6,468 nt of DNA. Origin: Candidatus Omnitrophota bacterium (GTDB lineage: Bacteria; Omnitrophota; Gorgyraeia; 2-01-FULL-45-10). The notes beneath the pieces are model-generated. The model was not told the origin of the DNA, did not search any database, and saw only the letters and a list, made by a program, of their open reading frames with translations. The stretch is taken from the NCBI GenBank assembly GCA_028716065.1, contig JAQUQN010000066.1:1-6468 (forward strand), in the 5' to 3' direction. Made by a program: the position numbers and the translations under genes. This document shows, piece by piece, positions 1-6,329 of this stretch (within the stretch, counting starts at the first letter, position 1; each line of letters starts with the position of its first letter).

Positions 1-1240
1 CCCTCGTCGTCTCTTTGTTCATTTCGTAACGGACGTTGAAAAATCCTTTATTTTCCGCGAAGAAGACGTACCACGCGCAGCCTCCGGCCAGGTCGTTCGC
101 GTCCCTGTTCTCGTCCGCCGTGGAGGGGTCCCAGAAATATGTCTTATTCTGATATCTCATGAAGGCCTGGCCCATGTTTGTTTTACCGACGTTAAAATTG
201 AGTATGCCGCTTGTCGTTCCGGTGGCCTGGTACGCCTTATCATTGACTATGTTATGTATGAATCCCGAAGGAAAGGTCAGGAGGGCATTCTCGAAATATA
301 TCGTCGGCTGTCCTATGATGCTATTCGTGACCATGTCATAAAAACCGAGATCGCTCTGCTTGGCATAATAGAACGAATATAGCGCCCTGGTTCCGAATTT
401 GTCGCCGAACATATGATTGTATTCCGCGCTCGCCGTATAGACCTGACGGGAGTCTCCCTTGTCGGATATGTCTGCCGCGATGCTCGTATCGTCCGGTTTC
501 AATATGACGTTGTCGTCATATTGCCAGGCCGCGCCGAAGGAGAACCTGAAAGGTTTGGCCGCCTCCTCCTGCCTGGCAAGGACATCCGCATACTGGTTGG
601 CGAAATTCGCCATGTTGGAATTCGGGTCCTTCAGGGTAACCTCCGTAAAGGCCCTCTTCGCGTCCCCGTATCTTTTCATCTTCAGGTGTGCCATTGCTAT
701 CTGATAGTCGCAGGTCTGAGACATAGATGGATCCAATGCCTTTGCGTTCTTGAACGATTCCACGGCCTCCTTGGTCTTATTATCCTTCATCTCTATGAGG
801 CCTTTAAAGAACGCTACCTGGGCGGGCCTTATACCTTCCAGCTCCGCCTCACTTATCCATTCCTTCGCTTCGTCGATACGATTGAGCTGATACAGACAAT
901 CGATGAGCTCTATAAGTGCGCCCTTTATCTTGGGAGAAAATGTCACGGCGTCCTTGAGCTCGGGTATGGCGCTTTTATAATCCTGCATCTGTTTATAGGT
1001 CATGCCCAGATAATAAGAAGCCAGGGACGAATCGGGATTCTCTTTCTTAGCTTCTTTCAGGGTCGCAAGCGCCTCTTCGTAATTCTCGTGCTTGTACTGC
1101 CCTATGCCGCGTTCCAGCTTTTGGCTGACTTTATTCTCCTGGACGGCCAAGACAGAAAAGAATGTAAAGACGATCAACGATAGATTGACCGTCAATACAA
1201 AAAAGATGCCTTTATACTTATGTCTCATTTTAGTATTCAT
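1..1240 (-). CDS. TPR-repeat outer-membrane beta-barrel protein (partial, C-terminus beyond window)
   Basis: Read from an ATG at 1240, the frame stays open for 413 codons to the window edge, so the C-terminus is missing. Residues 1-32 form a signal peptide: basic MRHKYK, then a hydrophobic stretch, with likely cleavage after SVLA. Five TPR repeats follow in exact 34-residue register, starting near residues 38, 72, 106, 140 and 174, with N/S/D-P turns at 69, 103, 171 and 206. From about residue 231 the sequence changes to alternating aromatic/polar strands, beginning with a YDDNV motif at 241-245, as in outer-membrane barrels. TPR plus barrel is the architecture of Slam (DUF560), PelB and BcsC-like proteins, which move lipoproteins or polysaccharides across the outer membrane. 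The substrate here is unknown. A second ATG at codon 5 is possible, and neither start has a clear Shine-Dalgarno sequence. The gene has its own promoter, separating it from the upstream signalling operon. Location and architecture are well supported; function is inference. Confidence 0.85.
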   Translation of the reverse strand, partial: MNTKMRHKYKGIFFVLTVNLSLIVFTFFSVLAVQENKVSQKLERGIGQYKHENYEEALATLKEAKKENPDSSLASYYLGMTYKQMQDYKSAIPELKDAVTFSPKIKGALIELIDCLYQLNRIDEAKEWISEAELEGIRPAQVAFFKGLIEMKDNKTKEAVESFKNAKALDPSMSQTCDYQIAMAHLKMKRYGDAKRAFTEVTLKDPNSNMANFANQYADVLARQEEAAKPFRFSFGAAWQYDDNVILKPDDTSIAADISDKGDSRQVYTASAEYNHMFGDKFGTRALYSFYYAKQSDLGFYDMVTNSIIGQPTIYFENALLTFPSGFIHNIVNDKAYQATGTTSGILNFNVGKTNMGQAFMRYQNKTYFWDPSTADENRDANDLAGGCAWYVFFAENKGFFNVRYEMNKETTR

Positions 1241-1282
1241 CGGTTATATCTTAATTAATAGATTATATTATATAATGGCAGG

Positions 1283-1318
1283 TTATTAAATGATACAAAA
1301 AATAAGGCGGGTTGTCAA
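1283..1318 (-). promoter_or_regulatory. Sigma-70-type promoter for the TPR-barrel gene
   Basis: On the minus strand, TTGACA (1318-1313) is followed after exactly 17 nt by TATCAT (1295-1290). This is a perfect -35 and a 5/6 match to the -10 consensus at optimal spacing. The predicted transcription start is near 1283, giving a 5' leader of about 43 nt. The leader is very AT-rich, with the short palindromes ATTATATAAT (1276-1267) and TTAATTAA (1258-1251), and it has no obvious ribosome-binding site. The promoter lies wholly in the 95-nt gap after the HD-GYP gene, so the TPR-barrel gene can be expressed independently. Confidence 0.7.
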
Positions 1319-1335
1319 TATCTATTTTGCGTTGG

Positions 1336-2448
1336 TCATGTCTTCCAAGAGTCAGGGTGCCTGGAGAAAGATATCATGAACGCCTTCACTACCTTTGGAT
1401 CGAACTGGATAGTGGAGCCCTTGACTATCTCAAAAAAGGCCTCTTTTGAGGTAAATTTTCTCTGATACGGCCTGTTGGTGGTAAGCGCATCGAAGGCATC
1501 TGCCACAGCTATGATTCTACCCTCAAGAGATATTCTCTTACCTTTAAGGGAATTTGGATACCCCCTACCGTCGAAACGTTCATGATGTTCCAATATGCCT
1601 CTTATTATCTTGTGTGCGTTGTCAATGCTTTCGACTATCCTGGCGCCTATGGCCGGATGAAGGTCCATCTGTTTTTTCTCGCGCATCGAGAGCCGCGCCG
1701 GCTTCAGTAATATCTTCTCCTTTATTCCTATCTTTCCGACGTCATGGAGGAGGCCCGACAACTTAAGGTTGCTCAACGCGTCTTCGTCCAGTTTTAATTC
1801 CCTGGCTATGGCCATGGCATATTTCATCACGCGTTCCGAGTGGCCGCTCGTGTAGGGATCCTTAGCCTCTATGGCCCTCACCAGGGATTTGACGGTACTG
1901 ATGAGCAGGTTCTTCAGGTCCTGATAAAGTTTGGCGTTGAATAGCGCCAGAGCGATATTGTTCGACAACGTCAGGAGCAATTCCTCGTCTTTTTTTGTAA
2001 AGAGATGCCCCGGCCTTTTACGATTACTTACTATCAACGCCCCTATTATGGCGTGTTCTTTTTTAAGTGGCACGGCAAGGAAGGACTTTATCGGAAGCCG
2101 CTCTTTCGAAAAAGGCAGTATCCTGTCGGCGAAGAGGGTGTCTTTCGCGATATCGTTGACTATGAACGGTTTTCTCCTCTTCACGAGAAGGTCATTGATG
2201 ACCTCCCAGCTGCCTAAAAGTTTTATATTGCCTACCTGGTCTTTATTGAACCCTCTGGCCCGGGCCAGCATGAGACGGCCTGAATTCTCATCCAACAGAA
2301 ACAATGAGGCGTGGTCGGAGTCGAGCGCCTCCATCGACTCTTTGAGCACCAGATCGGCGACCTTGGCGAGGTCCAGCGAAGAGCTCACGATACGGCTTAC
2401 CCGATAAAGTATCTTAGCCCCTTCATACTTACTCTTGCCTTCCTTCAT
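1336..2448 (-). CDS. GAF domain plus HD-GYP domain protein, probable cyclic-di-GMP phosphodiesterase
   Basis: This 370-residue protein has no signal peptide or membrane segment, so it should be cytoplasmic. A GAF sensor domain spans about residues 28-173 (core strands SLFLLDENSG at 48-57 and FLAVPLKK at 123-130). A helical linker (about 174-198) joins it to an HD-GYP domain at about 199-365. The catalytic set is intact: GHSERV (H203), HDVGKIGI (H235, D236, K239), DLHPAIGARI (H264), HHERFDGRGYP (H288, H289, GYP 296-298) and ADAFDAL (D317). HD-GYP enzymes hydrolyse cyclic-di-GMP to pGpG or GMP, and here the GAF domain would tune activity through an unknown ligand. The start has a good ribosome-binding site (AGGAGAG), and the gene begins 15 nt after the CHASE2-phosphatase stop, so it is probably the last gene of the operon. 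Some GAF-HD-GYP proteins act on other cyclic dinucleotides, so the substrate is not certain. Confidence 0.93.
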   Translation of the reverse strand: MKEGKSKYEGAKILYRVSRIVSSSLDLAKVADLVLKESMEALDSDHASLFLLDENSGRLMLARARGFNKDQVGNIKLLGSWEVINDLLVKRRKPFIVNDIAKDTLFADRILPFSKERLPIKSFLAVPLKKEHAIIGALIVSNRKRPGHLFTKKDEELLLTLSNNIALALFNAKLYQDLKNLLISTVKSLVRAIEAKDPYTSGHSERVMKYAMAIARELKLDEDALSNLKLSGLLHDVGKIGIKEKILLKPARLSMREKKQMDLHPAIGARIVESIDNAHKIIRGILEHHERFDGRGYPNSLKGKRISLEGRIIAVADAFDALTTNRPYQRKFTSKEAFFEIVKGSTIQFDPKVVKAFMISFSRHPDSWKT

Positions 2449-2453
2449 GCAAT

Positions 2454-2460
2454 CTCTCCT
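2454..2460 (-). promoter_or_regulatory. Ribosome-binding site of the GAF-HD-GYP gene
   Basis: AGGAGAG on the minus strand has its AGGAG core ending 7 nt before the ATG at 2448. It is the clearest Shine-Dalgarno sequence in the window and fixes this start. It lies in the 15-nt gap after the preceding stop codon. Confidence 0.75.
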
Positions 2461-2463
2461 ATC

Positions 2464-4395
2464 TTACTCAACCTTTACGACGATTATCGTCATGTCGTCA
2501 TGCTGATCTGCCTTCGGCTCGAAACGCCTGACGTCTTTCTCGATGGCGCCAAGGAGGGCTTTCGCCGACAGGTCCCTGTGCCGCTCTATACAGGCGGCCA
2601 GCCTCTCCTTTTCATACATCTGGCGGTTTTCATCCATCGCTTCGGTTATGCCGTCGGTATATAAAACAAATATATCCTGGTTCTGTATCTCTATCTCTCC
2701 GGTAGAATAGGGGCCGTCCAGGAGACCCAGCGGCGCTCCTTCGTCAACATCCAGGAACTCCACCTTCTTACCTTCTCTCAAATGTGCCACGGGAAGATGG
2801 CCGCCGTTGGAATAAGTTACCTTCTTATTTTTAAGATCGAATATGAGATAGAAGACCGTCACGAATAAGTTCGACGCGGATTCCTTGACAAGGCTGGCAT
2901 TCAGGTTCGATAGCATATCCCCCGGGTCTGCTTTCGCGATAGCGAAAAACTTGAACTTGCCCGTCACCATTGCCATGAAAAGGCTCGCCGGTATGCCTTT
3001 ACCTGATACGTCTCCTATCATCACTCCCAATTCTTCGGGTGAGAACTCCACGAAATCGTAAAGGTCCCCGCCGACTTTTCGCGCCGTGAACATGGCCGCG
3101 GATATCTCAAGCCCGGCGGTCGAAGGCAAGGTCTTGGGAAGGAAGCTTTCCTGTATCTTCCTGGCTATGTCTAGTTCGTTCTCCAGGACCAGCCTCTTTT
3201 TCCATTCACCGATATATTTAAAGAATGTCACGGCGAGATAAACCAGGCCCATCATCACCATCGGATAAAAGAGGTCTATCCACATACCGAAAATATTGAA
3301 TAACAATATACCCGCGATGCCGAACATGAACATGGCCCCTACCAGCAAAGTTAGAGCCCTGATCGGTTTTGTCCTGAAGGTGATGAGTGCCGTCAGAAAA
3401 ATTAAAAAGATGAGGATCGCCAAATTGACGGCTCTCGATACGCGCAAGATAAAGGCGTTGTTTAAAAAAGAGTTGAAGACCTCTGCGTGTATCCCAACTC
3501 CGGGATAGAGGGTCTCAAAAGGGTTCGGATGGAGGTCCACTGTTCCCGCCGCGGTAAGGCCTATCACGCATATCTTGTCTTTGAACACCCTTAAATCGAG
3601 GATTGGTTTTTGGCCGGTTATGCCGGAGAGATATGACTGGAGCACATCCACGTAGGAATAATGTTTATAGGTATCCGCCCATTTTCCGGAAAAATTTATC
3701 ACCATGTTCGAATGCTCATCCAGCGGCACTTTACGGCCGTCCGGAAGCATCAAAAACCGGCCCGGGAGGATCTTCACCGCCTTCTGTTCCATGCCCAGGT
3801 AGTCGCAGCTGACCAGGAATGATATATAAGGAGAGAGGCCGTCTTTATAGGCTATAGAAAGTGGTATCCTCCTGAATTTACCGTCGGAATCCGGTAATAT
3901 ATTTATATGGCCGGCCCCTTTGGAGCCCGCGGTTATCTCATCGAGCGTCTTCGCCAGATACCCGTCGGCGCGGAGGATCTTTCCCTTCTGCTTCTCGTCG
4001 ATCTCCAGGACATAAGGCAGGTAGACTCCTCCGGCGTCCTTTATGGCTCCGGAAAAATCTTTATCATGGTCGTGCGGCTCGCTGAAGAATATATCGAATA
4101 TTATCGCCCTGGCGCCGGCTTCCGAAAGCGCCTTGACAACGAGTGCATGGTAAGTCCTGTCGAAGGGAAACCTTCCTAATTTTTCTATGGTATCATCGCC
4201 GATGTCGACGAATACTATCTTATCGGTAACGTGCTGTTTCGGCCTTAGATTGAACCTGAGGTCAAGGAACTCAAGCTCATAATTGTCGAGAAGGTGAAAA
4301 TAGGAAACGGATAATAAGACGGCGGATATGACCAGAAAGAGAAGATATCCTATCGCCTTTCTTGTCTTTGCGGAGCGGAACGGGGACTTAAGCAT
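2464..4395 (-). CDS. CHASE2 sensor fused to SpoIIE/RsbU-type PP2C serine phosphatase
   Basis: This 643-residue protein has a first membrane segment at about 14-32, then a long extracytoplasmic CHASE2 domain at about 39-312. CHASE2 signatures are LDLRFNLRP (44-52), IVFVDIGDD (60-68), ARAIIFDIFFSEP (95-107) and HINILPDSDGKFRRIPLSI (163-181). Three membrane helices follow at about 322-340, 345-367 and 373-392, then a charged helical linker (397-419, ending IQESFLP), then the phosphatase domain at about 427-642. Its metal-binding acidic residues are present: VGGDLYD (D444), IGDVSGKG (D462), YTDGITEA (D581) and QHDDMT (D633, D634). The linker matches the regulatory helix region of RsbU/SpoIIE phosphatases, which dephosphorylate STAS-domain anti-anti-sigma proteins in partner-switching pathways. 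No STAS protein, anti-sigma kinase or sigma factor lies in this window, so the target is unknown. The start is 8 nt after the barrel gene stop, with no visible Shine-Dalgarno sequence, suggesting coupled translation. Domain calls are firm; the input signal is unknown. Confidence 0.93.
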   Translation of the reverse strand: MLKSPFRSAKTRKAIGYLLFLVISAVLLSVSYFHLLDNYELEFLDLRFNLRPKQHVTDKIVFVDIGDDTIEKLGRFPFDRTYHALVVKALSEAGARAIIFDIFFSEPHDHDKDFSGAIKDAGGVYLPYVLEIDEKQKGKILRADGYLAKTLDEITAGSKGAGHINILPDSDGKFRRIPLSIAYKDGLSPYISFLVSCDYLGMEQKAVKILPGRFLMLPDGRKVPLDEHSNMVINFSGKWADTYKHYSYVDVLQSYLSGITGQKPILDLRVFKDKICVIGLTAAGTVDLHPNPFETLYPGVGIHAEVFNSFLNNAFILRVSRAVNLAILIFLIFLTALITFRTKPIRALTLLVGAMFMFGIAGILLFNIFGMWIDLFYPMVMMGLVYLAVTFFKYIGEWKKRLVLENELDIARKIQESFLPKTLPSTAGLEISAAMFTARKVGGDLYDFVEFSPEELGVMIGDVSGKGIPASLFMAMVTGKFKFFAIAKADPGDMLSNLNASLVKESASNLFVTVFYLIFDLKNKKVTYSNGGHLPVAHLREGKKVEFLDVDEGAPLGLLDGPYSTGEIEIQNQDIFVLYTDGITEAMDENRQMYEKERLAACIERHRDLSAKALLGAIEKDVRRFEPKADQHDDMTIIVVKVE

Positions 4396-4403
4396 GGGCC
4401 GAT

Positions 4404-5498
4404 CTAAAAATTGTAATAGATACCTGCTGTCACTACACTGCCGGAATATTTCTGTAAAGGTTCGTTCGACTGGTTTTCCCTGTATGAATAATTGGCAAAG
4501 ATGGAAAAGTGCGGGGTGATATCATAATACAGCGACGAGCTGACGATATAAAGGTCATCCTTTTCGCAGACGGCCTCCTGGGACGATTGTCTCGAATCAT
4601 AAAATTTCTTCTGCCAGTAGAAACTGCCTATGGAGTAAAACTTGTCCGTGAACATGTGCACTATCGAACATCCCAGACGATATGAATTGTAATCATAGTA
4701 ATCTTCGTACTGATCGTCCGAATCATTACGGTATATCTGGTTATTGACCTTGATGAGCGAATCGAACATGTAGAGACCCACCTCGTAATCGAAGGTATTC
4801 CTCAGGTCCGCCCTTGTATTGGAAGAGAGGTTCCCGTTGCCGAGCCTCGCTTTACGATGCTGGTAGTTCTGATAAGAGAGACGATACGTCCCTTTGTGGT
4901 AAACCTTATCCAGGAAATAAAAATTGTCCAGGAGATCCTGCCGAAGGTCTAGATTGAACTCATTCCAATTATTCGAACTCTGGTCATCTCTGGGATACCA
5001 GACCATGTTGAACCTGTATGAAGGACTGAGCGTGAAGACATCAAAAATAGTATAGTCGAAACCTCCCCATAAGGACCAGTCGAGAAGGCTCGCGTCGGTT
5101 ATCTTGTAATAAGTGATATTCGTGAAGTCGAGCCCGTATTTCAAGTTCAATTTATTATCGCGGAAGGGGTATTTAAAATTCATGATGACGGCTTCCTGGG
5201 TGAAGCTGTCATCCTTTCTCGAGGGGTCAAGAAAAACGTTATTATCATATCCCTGGGTTACGCTGGCGGAGGCGTTATATTCCAGCTTATTCGAAGTAAG
5301 GTATGGCAGGGGTATGGCGCTTTCCACTTCCGCGGGCATCGCGACGAGGTATGCGGGTTTTCCTTTATCCTGCAGCGTCTCTTTACGAGGCTGTTGCTGG
5401 GCCTGGGCATCGACTAGCGATAAGGATAGAGCCAACGCAAAAAATATTACCAATATATATGAGATGGGAATTATTCTATGTATTTTTATAAAAATCAT
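4404..5498 (-). CDS. Outer-membrane beta-barrel protein (BBP2 / porin-like)
   Basis: This 364-residue protein has a signal peptide at 1-33 (hydrophobic core ISYILVIFFALALSLSL, probable cleavage after AQA). A short Gln/Lys-rich linker follows, then from about residue 72 repeated amphipathic, aromatic-rich strands separated by polar loops. The chain ends in YYNF, so the last residue is Phe, the hallmark of BAM-inserted outer-membrane barrels. The first strand-loop carries GYDNNVFLDP (83-92), typical of the putative beta-barrel porin 2 group. A loop at about 258-273 is strikingly acidic and tyrosine-rich (DSDDQYEDYYDY). The size suits a barrel of roughly 14 or more strands; I did not assign each one. 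The start lies 2 nt after the FecR-domain gene stop and no Shine-Dalgarno sequence is visible, so translation is probably coupled to that gene. It could be a channel, a structural barrel or the outer-membrane sensor of the neighbouring signalling proteins. Barrel identity is well supported, function is not. Confidence 0.85.
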   Translation of the reverse strand: MIFIKIHRIIPISYILVIFFALALSLSLVDAQAQQQPRKETLQDKGKPAYLVAMPAEVESAIPLPYLTSNKLEYNASASVTQGYDNNVFLDPSRKDDSFTQEAVIMNFKYPFRDNKLNLKYGLDFTNITYYKITDASLLDWSLWGGFDYTIFDVFTLSPSYRFNMVWYPRDDQSSNNWNEFNLDLRQDLLDNFYFLDKVYHKGTYRLSYQNYQHRKARLGNGNLSSNTRADLRNTFDYEVGLYMFDSLIKVNNQIYRNDSDDQYEDYYDYNSYRLGCSIVHMFTDKFYSIGSFYWQKKFYDSRQSSQEAVCEKDDLYIVSSSLYYDITPHFSIFANYSYRENQSNEPLQKYSGSVVTAGIYYNF

Positions 5499-5500
5499 TT

Positions 5501-6310
5501 TTAATGACTATAACTCGACCGTTCCTTCTGAAGTACGGCGTTGACCCTGTCTATGTCCTTCCTTTCGACGTTCCCTTCTTTGGCCATGTTCTGCAGCTTC
5601 TGCGACCTTCCGGAAAGGCCGGATACTTTTTGGAGCCTGTTTTCCATCTGCTTCTGGCTCATCCCGCTGAAGCTCGCCACTGAATCTTTCCAGCTGTTCC
5701 ATCTATCCATGTCCCTCGCCATGAGCCGTTCAAGCCTTTCAGGCTTCTGGAATTTTCCTATGACCGTCTTCCAACCGTTCTTGACAATAAGTTCTCCGGG
5801 TATCACGTTTCCGGAACGGTCTATGCCCCTGGCGTAAATTGAATTTTCATACGCCGCGAAGGTGGTCTTATTCCCGTCTGTCTTAGAGCCCCAGCCCGTG
5901 CCCCTGGCTCCGCTTAAACCGGCCGGTGTCCTGACCTCAAAAGTCGAATCTTTGGGCAGCCTCTTTAAGAGCGCCATGACTTCGCCGTTCAGAAGCTCTA
6001 CGGCATACGGCGCCTGCCCCTTCTTCACGACGACATCCGACTCTTCGCCGATCTCGATAATGTTCGTATTATCTTCGGCAAAAGATATGTCCACCCTTTC
6101 CCCTTCGAGGGTCTTTATCCTGTCTCCATTCTCTATCGTCATGCCGATCTTGCATACATCCCAATTATTGGTATTGAACTTCATAACCTGCGGGTTTCCG
6201 GCGATAAGTACGACCTTTGCTTCTTCCTGCGATATTATGTTGCCGGCGAATAAAAACACCAGCGTCGCGATGAGCGCTAAAAAAATACATATGCCCGAAA
6301 GAGCTTTCAT
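5501..6310 (-). CDS. Exported FecR-domain protein
   Basis: This 269-residue protein has an N-terminal hydrophobic segment (about 8-26) after a short basic start, acting as signal peptide or membrane anchor. A FecR domain spans about residues 58-160. Its signatures are IENGDRIKT (59-67), DISFAEDNTNIIEIGEES (74-91), VELLNGEVM (104-112) and the conserved FEVRTPAGLSGARGTGW (124-140). The last 80 or so residues (about 188-265) are charged and predicted helical, with an aromatic patch RWNSWKD (203-209). Classical FecR is an inner-membrane anti-sigma regulator with a cytoplasmic N-terminal sigma-binding domain. Here that domain is absent, because the hydrophobic segment is at the very start, so the protein should act only in the periplasm, perhaps through protein or ligand binding. 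It starts 19 nt after the MlaD-like gene and ends 2 nt before the barrel gene, consistent with one operon. The domain is clear; the partner is inferred from context. Confidence 0.88.
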   Translation of the reverse strand: MKALSGICIFLALIATLVFLFAGNIISQEEAKVVLIAGNPQVMKFNTNNWDVCKIGMTIENGDRIKTLEGERVDISFAEDNTNIIEIGEESDVVVKKGQAPYAVELLNGEVMALLKRLPKDSTFEVRTPAGLSGARGTGWGSKTDGNKTTFAAYENSIYARGIDRSGNVIPGELIVKNGWKTVIGKFQKPERLERLMARDMDRWNSWKDSVASFSGMSQKQMENRLQKVSGLSGRSQKLQNMAKEGNVERKDIDRVNAVLQKERSSYSH

Positions 6311-6317
6311 GATTAGG

Positions 6318-6329
6318 CACCTATCCTTT
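6318..6329 (-). promoter_or_regulatory. Ribosome-binding site of the FecR-domain gene
   Basis: Two purine-rich candidates sit in the 19-nt gap: AAAGGA (6329-6324, 13 nt from the start) and AGGTG (6322-6318, 7 nt from the ATG at 6310). The second has normal spacing and is the more likely site. Confidence 0.5.

Noticed and set aside
413..1183. 256-codon open frame on the plus strand
   Set aside because: It lies antisense to the TPR-barrel gene, whose signal peptide, five in-register TPRs and barrel strands clearly fix the coding strand. The plus-strand translation shows no recognisable domain and is a shadow.
1241..1338. Intrinsic terminator after the HD-GYP gene
   Set aside because: There is a T-rich run in this gap, but I found no GC-rich stem before it; the only inverted repeats are short AT palindromes in the downstream leader.
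1931..2407. 158-codon open frame on the plus strand
   Set aside because: It is antisense to the GAF domain of the HD-GYP gene, where conserved motifs support the minus strand only.
3064..3081. GGD motif in the CHASE2 protein considered as a diguanylate cyclase GGDEF site
   Set aside because: The context VGGDLYDF, with GDVSGKG, YTDGITEA and HDDMT downstream, is the PP2C/SpoIIE metal-binding pattern, not GGDEF.
6281..6310. Cys8 of the FecR-domain protein as a lipobox cysteine
   Set aside because: It sits at the start of the hydrophobic segment after only seven residues, and LSGIC lacks the required hydrophobic h-region before it, so lipidation is unlikely.
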